Positions 52,593 through 61,640 of a DNA stretch of 64,000 nucleotides are shown piece by piece. Made by a program: the position numbers and the translations under genes. Source of the stretch: Kitasatospora papulosa (GTDB lineage Bacteria > Actinomycetota > Actinomycetes > Streptomycetales > Streptomycetaceae); contig NZ_JNYQ01000016.1 in NCBI RefSeq assembly GCF_000717245.1, positions 85,831 through 149,830 on the forward strand, written 5' to 3'. Numbering within the stretch: the first letter of the stretch is position 1; each line of letters starts with the position of its first letter. The notes below the pieces were generated by a model. That model was not told the origin of the DNA. It saw nothing but the letters and a program-made list of their open reading frames with translations, and searched no databases.

Positions 52593-54389
52593 ATGGAGAA
52601 AGCGCTTTCATCGCTGTCCGCCGAACCCCTGGCACCCTTTGACCACCTCGATCACCGCTACCGCGGCGAGAACCCGGTCCGCACGCTCGGCCACCTCTTC
52701 CGTCCCGACCGGGGCCGGCTGGCCCTCGCGGTCGCCATCTTCGTCGTGAAGCACAGCCCCATCTGGCTGCTGCCCCTGATCACCGCCACCGTCCTCGACG
52801 TGGTCGTCCAGCACGGTCCCGAGTCGGGGATCTGGAAGGCGAGCGGCGTCCTGCTGTTCATCCTCGTGATCAACTATCCGCTCCACCAGTGGTACGTGAG
52901 ATGTCTGGCCGGCAGCATCCGGCGCATGGGCACCACTCTGCGCTCGGCCCTCTGCCGCCGGATGCAGCAGCTGTCCATCGGCTATCACTCCCGGGTGAGT
53001 TCGAGCGTGCTGCAGGCGAAGGTGGTGCGGGACGTCGAAGCGGTGGAGCAGATGGTCCAGCAGAGTTCCGACATGGGGCTCGGCGCGGTCGTCACGCTGA
53101 TCGGCGGGCTCGTCGTCATCGGTGTACGCGTGCCCGAGTTCCTTCCCGTCTTCCTCGTCGTCGTGCCCGCCTCCGGCTTCCTCGTGATGAAACTGCGCGG
53201 CCGGCTGCGCAGCCACAACGAATCCTTCCGCCGCGAGGTCGAGCAACTTTCCTCCCGCGTCGGTGAGATGACCACACTCATTCCGATCACCCGCGCCCAC
53301 GGCCTGGAGCGGACAGCGCTCGGCCGGGTGGACGGTTCGCTGCGGCAGGTGTTCGCGGCCGGAATGCGCCTGGACATGATCAACGGCCGCTTCGGGTCGC
53401 TGGCCTGGGTCATCCTCAACACCCTCGGCGTGCTGTGCCTGACGGGCTCCGCGCTGGTGGCCTACCACGGGTGGATGGCCATCACCCCCGGTGACGTGGT
53501 GATGCTCAGCTCCTTCTTCACCGTGCTCACCGGCTCGGTGACGACACTGCTGGGTCTGGCGCCGATCCTCACCAAGGGCCTGGAGTCCGTGCGTTCGGCG
53601 GGCGAGGTGCTGCAGGCACCCGACCTGGAGAACAACGCCGGCAAGGCCCGGGTGGAGAGCGTCGTCGGCCGTATCGACTTCGAGGACGTCGGATTCGCCT
53701 ACGAGGACGGCAAGTCGGCGGTCGACGGGTTCACCCTCTCCGCGCGGCCGGGGGAGACCATCGCTCTCGTCGGGGCGTCGGGCGCCGGCAAGTCCACGGT
53801 CCTCAACCTGCTCATCGGATTCATCCGGCCCACCTCGGGCCGCATCCTGCTCGACGGGACCGACATGGCCGGACTCGACCTCCGGACCTATCGCCGCTTC
53901 CTCTCGGTGGTGCCCCAGGAGTCGATCCTCTTCGAGGGCAGCATCCGTGACAACGTCACCTACGGGCTGGGGGACACGGACGAGGGGACGCTGATGCGGG
54001 CCCTCCGGGAGGCCAACGCGCTGGAATTCGTGGACCGCCTGCCGCGTGGCCTGGACACGGTCATCGGGGAGCACGGAGCGCAGTTGTCGGGCGGCCAGAA
54101 GCAGCGCCTCGCCATCGCGAGAGCGCTGATCCGCGACCCGAGGGTACTGGTGCTCGACGAGGCGACCTCCGCGCTGGACAACCGTTCCGAGGCCCTCGTG
54201 CAGGAGGCCCTCACACGGCTGGTGCACGGCCGGACCGTCTTCGTCGTCGCCCACCGGCTCTCCACGATCCAGGGTGCCGACCGCATCGTGGCCATGGAGG
54301 GCGGCAGGATCGCCGAGGTGGGAACCCACGAGGAACTGCTGGGCACCGGCGGTGTGTACGCGGGTCTGCAGCCCGCCCACCCGAGGTGA
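52593..54389 (+). CDS. ABC transporter ATP-binding/permease (half-transporter)
   Basis: This 598-aa protein has a six-helix transmembrane domain (about 40-320) and a C-terminal nucleotide-binding domain. Walker A is VGASGAGKST, the Q-loop region VVPQESILFEGS, signature LSGGQKQRLAIARAL, and Walker B VLVLDEATSALD with H-loop VAHRLST. It probably works as a homodimer exporter of a lipid, peptide or drug. A 12-bp palindrome (52598-52609) overlaps its first codons, suggesting LacI-type control. Confidence 0.92.
   Translation: MEKALSSLSAEPLAPFDHLDHRYRGENPVRTLGHLFRPDRGRLALAVAIFVVKHSPIWLLPLITATVLDVVVQHGPESGIWKASGVLLFILVINYPLHQWYVRCLAGSIRRMGTTLRSALCRRMQQLSIGYHSRVSSSVLQAKVVRDVEAVEQMVQQSSDMGLGAVVTLIGGLVVIGVRVPEFLPVFLVVVPASGFLVMKLRGRLRSHNESFRREVEQLSSRVGEMTTLIPITRAHGLERTALGRVDGSLRQVFAAGMRLDMINGRFGSLAWVILNTLGVLCLTGSALVAYHGWMAITPGDVVMLSSFFTVLTGSVTTLLGLAPILTKGLESVRSAGEVLQAPDLENNAGKARVESVVGRIDFEDVGFAYEDGKSAVDGFTLSARPGETIALVGASGAGKSTVLNLLIGFIRPTSGRILLDGTDMAGLDLRTYRRFLSVVPQESILFEGSIRDNVTYGLGDTDEGTLMRALREANALEFVDRLPRGLDTVIGEHGAQLSGGQKQRLAIARALIRDPRVLVLDEATSALDNRSEALVQEALTRLVHGRTVFVVAHRLSTIQGADRIVAMEGGRIAEVGTHEELLGTGGVYAGLQPAHPR
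52598..52609. promoter_or_regulatory. LacI-type palindrome overlapping the ABC gene start
   Basis: GAAAGCGCTTTC, a perfect 12-bp palindrome with the central CG typical of LacI-family operators, begins at codon 2 of the ABC transporter gene. A one-mismatch version occurs upstream of the secreted sugar-dehydrogenase gene at 61484. Confidence 0.5.
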
Positions 54390-55010
54390 CGTGGACGGCC
54401 TCTGCCGGAGACCGCCGAGGTGGTCGCGCGCCGCCCGGACGAACCGGACCCGGGCGCGCCGGCCGAGGTCGACGGGGTCGCGGCCGGGGGCGACGACAGG
54501 CGGTGGGCGAGCATCCTGCGGTGGGACCGGCAGCGCCCGGCGGCCGTGGCGGAAGAGGCGTCCGGTCCGCTCGGCCACTGCGTGGCCGCGTGCGCAGGGT
54601 GAGCTGTTTTCCTCTGCCGACCGCGGACCGGACCCGGGTGCGTGTGACCGACGGGCCGACCGGGCGGTCTCCGTTCGGCGGCATCGGGCACAGGACGCCG
54701 AGCACGCGGCCCACGAGCGGGGAGCTCCGCGATTCGCACGTGGGGCCGGGGTTCGTACACCAGGCCCGAGTTGGCGTCATGCGGATTCGGCCGCCCGTAC
54801 GAGGCGTCATACCAGAGCGGGACGACCGGCGGGCAACTTCGACAACTGCACGCCGAACGCGGGCGATTGACGACTACCGTGAGTGGCCGGTGATCAACGG
54901 TGGGCTCCTATCGGTCGAGTCCGCCCCAGCCGTTGGCCCGGCCTGACCGACCACCGTAGGTGTCACCACACGAATGCCGATTCCTGGTGCCCCACGTACC
55001 GAGGACGAAG
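54390..55010. other. Long intergenic stretch before the conservon
   Basis: In 621 bp I see no gene that can be defended. A GTG-started 60-codon frame at 54420-54602 has fair GC bias but no ribosome-binding site or recognised features. The A/T-richer end around 54870-54990 probably carries the cvnA promoter. Confidence 0.5.
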
Positions 55011-56981
55011 ATGTCTCAACTTCGCGCACCCGACGCGCGACCGGAACGCCGCGAAGGCGGACGGCACGGCCGTCCGGGTGGCCGTTCCCACTCGGCCACG
55101 AGCCGGCCGCGCGCCGCGCAGCCCGCCCCCGACGGCCGCCTGCGACCCCAGCTGATGCGCACGGCGCTCCTGCCGACCGTGGCGGCACTGCTCAGCGGGG
55201 CCGCAGCCGTCATCTTCACCATCCGGGCCTCCGGGGTACGCCCCTCCGGCAGCCTCCTGGCGGCGCTCGGCGGATCCGGCGCGCTCGCCGTGGCCGCCGT
55301 GGCCGCGGCCTTCCTCGGTGCCGGCCGGGTGTCCGCCGCGGTGCTCGACCGCGCTCTGACCCTCCGGCGCACCGGAGCCCAGCACCACGACGAGCTGCAG
55401 CGGCTCGTGGAGCGGATCCGGGACGGAGAGCCGCTGCCGGCCCGTCGGGCCACACCCCCCGCCGCCGCGGACGCGGACGCCTTCGACCTCCTCGCCCAGG
55501 AGATGAACCGTGCGCAGGACAGCGCGGTGGCGGCCGTCGTCGAGGCCTCGCAGCTGTTCCGCAGCAACGGGAACGAACAGAAGGTCGAGGTCTTCGTCAA
55601 CCTCGCCCGGCGTCTCCAGTCCCTCGTGCACCGCGAGATCCAGATCCTGGACGAGCTGGAGAACCAGGTCGAGGATCCCGACCTGCTCAAGGGACTCTTC
55701 CACGTCGACCATCTCGCCACCCGCATCCGCAGGCACGCCGAGAACCTCGCCGTACTCGGCGGCGCCGTGTCGCGACGGCAGTGGAGCAGCCCCGTGACCA
55801 TGACGGAAGTACTCCGTTCCGCGATCGCGGAGGTCGAACAGTACCCACGGGTCAAACTGGTCCCGCCGATCGACGGCACCCTGCGCGGACACGCCGTCGC
55901 CGACGTCATCCACCTCCTCGCCGAACTCGTCGAGAACGCGACGGTGTTCTCCGCACCGCACACCCAGGTCCTGCTGCGCGCCCAGCGCGTCACCGCCGGT
56001 CTGGCGCTGGAGGTGGAGGACCGAGGGCTCGGCATGCCCGGCCCGGAGCAGAAGCGGATGAACACCCTGCTCGCGGACCCCGACCAGGTCAACGTCGCCC
56101 ATCTGCTCCAGGACGGGCGGATCGGGTTGTTCGTGGTCGCCTCCCTGGCCCGCAGGCACGGCATCGCCGTCCGGCTCCAGAGCAACATCTACGGGGGAAC
56201 GCAGGCGGTACTCGTACTGCCCGAGGTCCTTCTGGGCATCGACATCGAGTCCACCACGGCGCCCGACGCGGCGCCGGCCCCGTCACCCGGAACCGTGCAC
56301 CTGCCGCCCGCGCGGGGCGCGGCGACCCCCGCCCCCGCACAGGTGACGGCGGAACCGTCGCCGGAGCGGGCTCCTGGAGGGAACGGCCAGGGAGGCGGGC
56401 CCCCGCTGCCGCTGCGTGCCGAACGCGTGGACCGCCCGAACCCGGCCGCGTCCCCGCCGGTCGCCCGGACCGTACAGCCCGATCCCGCGCCGGTGCCGGT
56501 TCCCTTCGGCGGACCCGTCTCGCCGGCCGGACCCGTCCCGCCGGCCGGACCCGTCGAATCCGCGCCGCCCCGCACGGACGCTCCCGCTCCGGCCGCCGAG
56601 ACCCGACCCGCCCGGCCCCAACTGCCCAGGCGGAGCAACCAGGAGCATCTGGTCCCCCAGCTGCGGGAGGCCCCGGTCCGGCGCACCGAGGACGAGAACG
56701 TCCTGCACGATCCCGGTCTGATGGCGGCCTTCCGGCGCGGTGTCGACCTCGCGGAGGCGCAGACCGCCGAGGAGCGGGAGACCGCGCATCCGTACGGCGC
56801 GCCGGGTGCCGTGCCCGCCACCGGCCCCGTCCCGTCCGTCGGGGCACAGCGTTCCCACGGCCTCGCCCCCCTGCCCCTCCGGGCCCCCACCACCACGGCG
56901 ACAACCGGCCCGGGCCCGGTGCACCGGACCCCGCAGACACCCGAACCGGATCCCCGGACCGGCAACACCTTCAAGGAGTAG
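55011..56981 (+). CDS. cvnA: Conservon sensor kinase-like protein CvnA
   Basis: This 656-aa membrane protein has two N-terminal transmembrane segments (about 52-70 and 82-105), a nitrate/nitrite-sensor-like helical region, and an HATPase domain (LLAELVENATVFSAPHTQ with N box; VEDRGLGMPGPEQ G1 box). A long Pro/Ala-rich tail is likely disordered. It is the first component of a cvn conservon, a G-protein-coupled-like membrane complex with CvnB-D. Confidence 0.92.
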   Translation: MSQLRAPDARPERREGGRHGRPGGRSHSATSRPRAAQPAPDGRLRPQLMRTALLPTVAALLSGAAAVIFTIRASGVRPSGSLLAALGGSGALAVAAVAAAFLGAGRVSAAVLDRALTLRRTGAQHHDELQRLVERIRDGEPLPARRATPPAAADADAFDLLAQEMNRAQDSAVAAVVEASQLFRSNGNEQKVEVFVNLARRLQSLVHREIQILDELENQVEDPDLLKGLFHVDHLATRIRRHAENLAVLGGAVSRRQWSSPVTMTEVLRSAIAEVEQYPRVKLVPPIDGTLRGHAVADVIHLLAELVENATVFSAPHTQVLLRAQRVTAGLALEVEDRGLGMPGPEQKRMNTLLADPDQVNVAHLLQDGRIGLFVVASLARRHGIAVRLQSNIYGGTQAVLVLPEVLLGIDIESTTAPDAAPAPSPGTVHLPPARGAATPAPAQVTAEPSPERAPGGNGQGGGPPLPLRAERVDRPNPAASPPVARTVQPDPAPVPVPFGGPVSPAGPVPPAGPVESAPPRTDAPAPAAETRPARPQLPRRSNQEHLVPQLREAPVRRTEDENVLHDPGLMAAFRRGVDLAEAQTAEERETAHPYGAPGAVPATGPVPSVGAQRSHGLAPLPLRAPTTTATTGPGPVHRTPQTPEPDPRTGNTFKE

Positions 56982-56988
56982 ACGCATC

Positions 56989-57423
56989 ATGACGAGCGAA
57001 ATGCCGTCCGGTCAGGTCTCCGACCTCGACTGGCTGCTGAGCGGCCTGGTCCAACGCGTGCCGTACACCCGCAGCGCCGTCCTGCTCTCCGCGGACGGAC
57101 TGGTGAAATCGGTCCACGGGATGGACGCCGACAGCGCCGACCACATGGCGGCCCTGGCCGCGGGCCTGTACTCACTCGGCCGGAGTGCCGGGGCCCGCTT
57201 CGGCGACAACGGCGACGTACGGCAGGTCGTGGTCGAGCTCGACTCGACCCTCCTGTTCGTCTCGACCGCCGGTTCCGGCACCTGCCTCGCCGTCCTCGCG
57301 GGCCGTGAGGCGGATGCCGCGGTCCTGGGTTACGAGATGGCCATGCTGGTCAAGAGTGTGCGCCCCTACCTGATGACGCCGCTCCGGCAGCCGGCCGGAG
57401 CGCCGTTCACCCCGGGGCTGTGA
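56989..57423 (+). CDS. cvnB: Roadblock/LC7 domain protein CvnB
   Basis: This 144-aa Roadblock/LC7 protein has LLSGLVQRVPYTRSAVLLSA, DHMAALAAGLYSLGRSAGAR and YEMAMLVKSVRPYLMT. Such proteins bind Ras-like GTPases, here presumably CvnD. It lies 7 bp after cvnA and overlaps cvnC. Confidence 0.93.
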   Translation: MTSEMPSGQVSDLDWLLSGLVQRVPYTRSAVLLSADGLVKSVHGMDADSADHMAALAAGLYSLGRSAGARFGDNGDVRQVVVELDSTLLFVSTAGSGTCLAVLAGREADAAVLGYEMAMLVKSVRPYLMTPLRQPAGAPFTPGL

Positions 57424-57797
57424 GGATGCCGGCCCCGCAGGACGGGCCGTTGCTCGACGACGCGGCAGGCCGGCTCATCCGCCCCTACACCGTGAGCAAC
57501 GGCCGCACCCGGCCGACCACCGTGCTCGACCTGCTCTCCCTGGTGATGGCGACGGGGAGCGATCCCCAGGTCCACCTGGGCCCCGAACACACCGTGGCCC
57601 TGGAGCTCTGCGACGGGCCCACGTCCGTGGCCGAGATCGCCGCCCACCTCCGGCTGCCCGCGGTCATCACCAAGGTCCTCCTGTCCGACCTGGTCGACTG
57701 CGGGGCCGTCACCGCACACGCCCCCGCCTTCCACGACATGCCAACCGACCGATCTCTGCTGGAGGCAGTGCTCGATGGTCTACGACGACAGCTCTGA
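57420..57797 (+). CDS. cvnC: DUF742 protein CvnC
   Basis: This 125-aa protein has a winged-helix-like DUF742 core: RLIRPYTVSNGRTRPTTVLD, then VAEIAAHLRLPAVITKVLLS. It is the third subunit of the conservon complex. GTG 57420 overlaps cvnB (GTGA); ATG 57426 is an alternative. It overlaps cvnD by 23 bp. Confidence 0.93.
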   Translation: MRMPAPQDGPLLDDAAGRLIRPYTVSNGRTRPTTVLDLLSLVMATGSDPQVHLGPEHTVALELCDGPTSVAEIAAHLRLPAVITKVLLSDLVDCGAVTAHAPAFHDMPTDRSLLEAVLDGLRRQL

Positions 57798-58386
57798 CAG
57801 CTCCGAATTCTTCCCCGTGGCCCTCAAGGTCCTGGTCGCGGGTGGGTTCGGCGTCGGCAAAACGACGTTCGTGGGCGCCGTCAGCGAGATCGCGCCACTG
57901 AGTACCGAGGAGCTCCTGACGCAGGTCAGCGCGGCGACCGACTCTCTCGAAGGCATCGAATCCAAGTCCGCCACCACCGTGGCCATGGACTTCGGCCGGA
58001 TCACCCTGTCCGAGCAGCACGTGCTGTACCTCTTCGGCACGCCGGGGCAGGAGCGCTTCTGGTTCATGTGGGACGAACTGTCCAAGGGCGCCCTCGGCGC
58101 TGTCGTGCTGGCCGACACACGCCGGCTCGCCGAGTGCTTCGCGGCCGTCGACTTCTTCGAGCGGCGTGGCATCGGGTTCATCGTCGCCGTCAACGAGTTC
58201 GACGGCGCCTACCGCTACGAACCGGAAGAGGTGCGGGCGGCGCTCGACCTCGGGCCCGAGGTGCCGGTCGTCCTCTGCGACGCCAGGATCGCCAGCTCCG
58301 GGACCGGGGCGCTGGTCACGCTCGTCCAGCACCTCATCAACGCCACGGCGCCCACCCCGCTCTCGGGCTTCGGAGCCACTCCGTGA
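57775..58386 (+). CDS. cvnD: ATP/GTP-binding protein CvnD
   Basis: This 203-aa small Ras-like GTPase has P-loop GGFGVGKTT, a switch region ending FGTPGQERFWF (DxxG-like), and NEFD in the place of the NKxD guanine motif. It is the GTPase switch of the conservon, cycling with CvnB/CvnC and the CvnA membrane component. It ends the operon, convergent with the ThuA-domain gene. Confidence 0.93.
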   Translation: MVYDDSSDSSEFFPVALKVLVAGGFGVGKTTFVGAVSEIAPLSTEELLTQVSAATDSLEGIESKSATTVAMDFGRITLSEQHVLYLFGTPGQERFWFMWDELSKGALGAVVLADTRRLAECFAAVDFFERRGIGFIVAVNEFDGAYRYEPEEVRAALDLGPEVPVVLCDARIASSGTGALVTLVQHLINATAPTPLSGFGATP

Positions 58387-58417
58387 CCCCGACGCGCCCG
58401 ACCAGGGGGAGCCGTCG

Positions 58418-61400
58418 TCACGACGCGCCGGTCCCGTCACCCGGCCCGTGGAAGCGGAACCAGTCCACGGCGAACAGATCCGGCTTCTCGCTGTTCCACG
58501 CGGCGTCGGTGAACACCACGTAGAGACGATCGCTGCGGCCCTGACTCCTCAGCGCGGCCGTCGGCGTCACGTCCCCGCCCCCGTGCCCGGCGCCGGGCAC
58601 GCGCACCGAGCCGAGAAGGGGGCCGTCGGGAGAGCCTGCCCGGAATTCGACGGTGCCGCCGAGTCCGCACGGTGTCGCCCCGACCGTCACCGACCGGATG
58701 CCGCCCAGGTCCAGCGGATCGAAGGCGATCCAGTCACCGTCCTCGATCTCCGTCAGCACCCGGCCGCCGGAGGCACCCGTGCGGTTCCCGGCCACAGCGC
58801 CTCCATGGGTGCCCCCGGTCGACGTGAAGTCCTCCGCCTCCTGGAAGGACGTGCGCAGGGTGAGCGAGGCGGAACCCGTGAGTTCCGGGGCGTCCGGGCC
58901 GCCCTCGTCCGTGTAGCGCATCGTGACCCGGTAGCGGCCGGACCGGGGCACATCACCCGCCTCCGTGACGATCGAGCCCCGGCAGCCCCGCGAGCGGGGG
59001 AGGGGGCTCAGCGCTCCGGGCCGGCCGGTCCGTGTGCGTACGAGGATCCGGGAGCAGTCGACGGGGGTGTTCCTTCCGTCCTCCTCGTCACGCACCTCCA
59101 CGGTGAAGCCGACGGTGTCGCCGGGGCGGAACAGTCCACCGTCCGCGGGCCGGCGGACGGTGATCCGGGGCCGGTTGTTGCCCACGGTGATGTCCTGGCC
59201 GGCCACGGCCGTCGTCCCCTCGGGCCCGGTCACCGTGAGCCGCGCCGTGAACCGGCCCTCGGCGCGGTAGGTGTACGAGGGGTTCGCCTCGGTCGAGTCG
59301 GTGCCGCCGTCGCCGTCGAAGTCCCAGGCGTAGGTCACCGGTACGCCTCCGGGGAGCCCGGAGCCCGCACCGGTGAAGGCCACGGTGAGCGGGGCGGAGC
59401 CGTTGTCGCGATCGGCGGTGACGGCGGCACCGGGCAGGGCGCCGAGGCCGACGTGGTCGATCCGGAAGATCCCGGAGCCTCCGTCGTCCCCGTCATGGTC
59501 CGTACCGTCGTCCTGCCCGGAATCGACGACGTACAGCGCGCCGTCCGGGCCGAAGACCGCGGCCGTCGGCCTGTTCCACTCCATGTCCTCGAACACGGCG
59601 TCGACGGACTGCAGTTCACCGGCGGAGACCGGTCCGAGCCGCGGGTCGGTGAACGTACGGTCCTCCCGCAGGAACGAGAGCGTGGTGAAGCGCCGCCCCG
59701 CCGGGTCGTACGTCAGCCACTTCCCGGCGAAGTACTCGGGGAACCTGGTGCGGTACAGGCTCCCCGCGTCGTAGTCGTAGACAGGGCCGCTCATCGTGAT
59801 GCCGCCGCCCGGGCCGGCGGCGTCCGGCGCGCCGCCGAACCGCGGGGCGCAGTCCGTCGCTCCGCGGGGGAGCCCGCCAGAGCAGAACGGACTTCCGATC
59901 TGGCCCGCCCCCGTGATCCGGAAGTGCCCGACCGTGCCGTCGGGGCGGGTGTCGGTCGCCAGCACGATGCCGCTCACCGGGTCGACGGTGAACCGGAACG
60001 GGTTGCGCATACCCGTCGCGTAGATCTCCGGGCGGGTACCCGGCGTCCCCGGTGCGAAGAGGTTGCCCTCCGGCACGGTGTAGGTGCCGTCGTCCCGCGG
60101 GGTGAGGCGCAGGATCGCGCCCCGCAGGTCGTTCGGGCCACCGGCGTTCAGGGGGAGCGTGATGTCGCCCGTGGCCGCGAACAGGCTGCCCTCCCGGTCG
60201 AAGGCGAGCGAACCCGTCGGTGCCGGGGAGTCCGCGGCGTCCGTGCTCCGCCGGCCCGGGAGGGTGAGCAGCCGCTTCTCCGAGGCGGGATCGACCGTGT
60301 CCGGGCCAGCCGTGAAACGGGAGAGGAGGAGCCGCTCGCCGGAGGTGTCGGAACGCAGCAGATAGAGCCAGTGGTTCTCCGCGAACCGTGGATCCAGGGT
60401 CAGAGCGATCAGCCCGTCCGAGCGGGCGGCCGTCCCGGGGCCGTACGCCAGGTCGAGAGCCGTGGAGACCCTCGTCGTCCGCTGGTCGACGACCTCGAGT
60501 TCACCGGTGCGCCGGGCGACGAACACCCGGCGGTCGGGGGCCACCGCCACGTCGACGGGATCGCCGGGGCCACCGGTCGCGAGCCTGGTCCGCTGGAAGG
60601 AACCGGCCCGGGTCGCGGTGCAGTCGCCCGGCCTCGCGCCCGCGGCCCACTCGATACCCCCCAGGAGATGGGCGAGGAAGTACTCCTCGTGGAAGGCGGA
60701 GGGCGCGTGGCCGCCCGCCGTGAACCAGGAACGACCGCCGTCGTAGTCCTGGCACCACGACCAGGGATGGTCCACACCCTCGTCGAGCCCGGTGATCCCG
60801 TCGCGCACTCTGATCCGGGCGAGCGTGTGCACCGTCGCGCTCGGACCGGTCCGCCAGGAGAGCCAGTCCTCCGTACGCTCCCAGAGGTCGGGGAGCGCCA
60901 CCGTGGAAGGGTGGGCGCGGTCGAGGACCTCGACCCTTCCCGCCTGCACCGGGGCGCTCCGGTCGAGGGCGGCTCCCACCAGGCCCCGGTACCAGTCCCA
61001 GTCACCCGCTCCGTCCGACGCGTCGTGCAGTCCGACCCACCCGCCACCGGCCCGGACGTACTGCTGCAGGGCCGCGCGGCCCCGCTCGTGGAGGCCGCCG
61101 TCGCCCTCAGGCGCGGCCGCGGTGTTGTTGAAGACGACCGCGTGGAACCGCGCCAGACGGGAGTCATCGAAGACGGCCGGATCGTCCGTAGCCTCCACCC
61201 CGAACCCGTTGCGGGCCCCGAGTTCCCGCACCGCTTCGACACCGGCACGGATCGTCCCCCGGGGGTCGTGCGCCCCGCCCGAGTACACCAGCACCCGGAA
61301 GGACACCGCCGGCGCCCTCGGGAACGAGGAGACCGCCGCCGCACCGACGATCGACGCCAGGAGCGAGAACAGGGCCAGGACGGCGATCGACGCCGGGGGA

Positions 61401-61444
61401 AGAGCCCGGGACGGGGTACTGCTGGGTAACGGGCGGCTGCTCAT
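58418..61444 (-). CDS. Secreted ThuA / glucose-sorbosone dehydrogenase / PKD / CBM6 protein
   Basis: This 1008-aa secreted protein has these parts: an N-terminal signal region (about 18-42); a ThuA-like domain (about 48-275; FRVLVYSGGAHDP, GGGWVGLHDASDG); and a glucose/sorbosone-dehydrogenase beta-propeller (about 285-640; ATGMRNPFRFTVDP). A PKD domain follows (about 655-745; VTYAWDFDGDGGTDS), then a C-terminal CBM6-like carbohydrate-binding domain (FQEAEDFTSTGGTHGG). It should oxidise or degrade a polysaccharide-derived sugar outside the cell. A near-palindromic LacI-type site (61484-61495) lies 40 bp upstream. Confidence 0.9.
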   Translation of the reverse strand: MSSRPLPSSTPSRALPPASIAVLALFSLLASIVGAAAVSSFPRAPAVSFRVLVYSGGAHDPRGTIRAGVEAVRELGARNGFGVEATDDPAVFDDSRLARFHAVVFNNTAAAPEGDGGLHERGRAALQQYVRAGGGWVGLHDASDGAGDWDWYRGLVGAALDRSAPVQAGRVEVLDRAHPSTVALPDLWERTEDWLSWRTGPSATVHTLARIRVRDGITGLDEGVDHPWSWCQDYDGGRSWFTAGGHAPSAFHEEYFLAHLLGGIEWAAGARPGDCTATRAGSFQRTRLATGGPGDPVDVAVAPDRRVFVARRTGELEVVDQRTTRVSTALDLAYGPGTAARSDGLIALTLDPRFAENHWLYLLRSDTSGERLLLSRFTAGPDTVDPASEKRLLTLPGRRSTDAADSPAPTGSLAFDREGSLFAATGDITLPLNAGGPNDLRGAILRLTPRDDGTYTVPEGNLFAPGTPGTRPEIYATGMRNPFRFTVDPVSGIVLATDTRPDGTVGHFRITGAGQIGSPFCSGGLPRGATDCAPRFGGAPDAAGPGGGITMSGPVYDYDAGSLYRTRFPEYFAGKWLTYDPAGRRFTTLSFLREDRTFTDPRLGPVSAGELQSVDAVFEDMEWNRPTAAVFGPDGALYVVDSGQDDGTDHDGDDGGSGIFRIDHVGLGALPGAAVTADRDNGSAPLTVAFTGAGSGLPGGVPVTYAWDFDGDGGTDSTEANPSYTYRAEGRFTARLTVTGPEGTTAVAGQDITVGNNRPRITVRRPADGGLFRPGDTVGFTVEVRDEEDGRNTPVDCSRILVRTRTGRPGALSPLPRSRGCRGSIVTEAGDVPRSGRYRVTMRYTDEGGPDAPELTGSASLTLRTSFQEAEDFTSTGGTHGGAVAGNRTGASGGRVLTEIEDGDWIAFDPLDLGGIRSVTVGATPCGLGGTVEFRAGSPDGPLLGSVRVPGAGHGGGDVTPTAALRSQGRSDRLYVVFTDAAWNSEKPDLFAVDWFRFHGPGDGTGAS

Positions 61445-61483
61445 GAGGGCGCTCCCGGTGCGGTGTGGGGCCGAGCGGGGGAG

Positions 61484-61495
61484 GAAAGCGCTTAC
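61484..61495. promoter_or_regulatory. LacI-type near-palindrome upstream of the ThuA-domain gene
   Basis: GAAAGCGCTTAC is one base away from the perfect palindrome at 52598. Its position in the promoter of a secreted carbohydrate-active protein suits sugar-responsive repression by a LacI-type regulator not encoded in the window. Confidence 0.45.
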
Positions 61496-61640
61496 TGATG
61501 TGCGTGGCTCAGCGTAGGTTCATGGCAACGCCGGGTCAACGGGCCGTCAGATCCCGGGGCTGAGCTGAGCCGGCCCGGAGCGCGGACGGGTGCGGGGCGC
61601 CGCCGCGGCCGGCCGGGCCGAGGAGGTGTGGGCTGCCGCT

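Noticed and set aside
54420..54602. A 60-codon GTG ORF between the ABC gene and cvnA
   Set aside because: No ribosome-binding site, no recognisable motif, and length within chance for this GC content.
58166..61429. A 1087-codon open frame on the plus strand opposite the ThuA-domain gene
   Set aside because: It is an antisense shadow of high-GC third positions, has Arg/Gly/Val-rich low-complexity sequence and no domain, whereas the minus-strand gene has clear domains.
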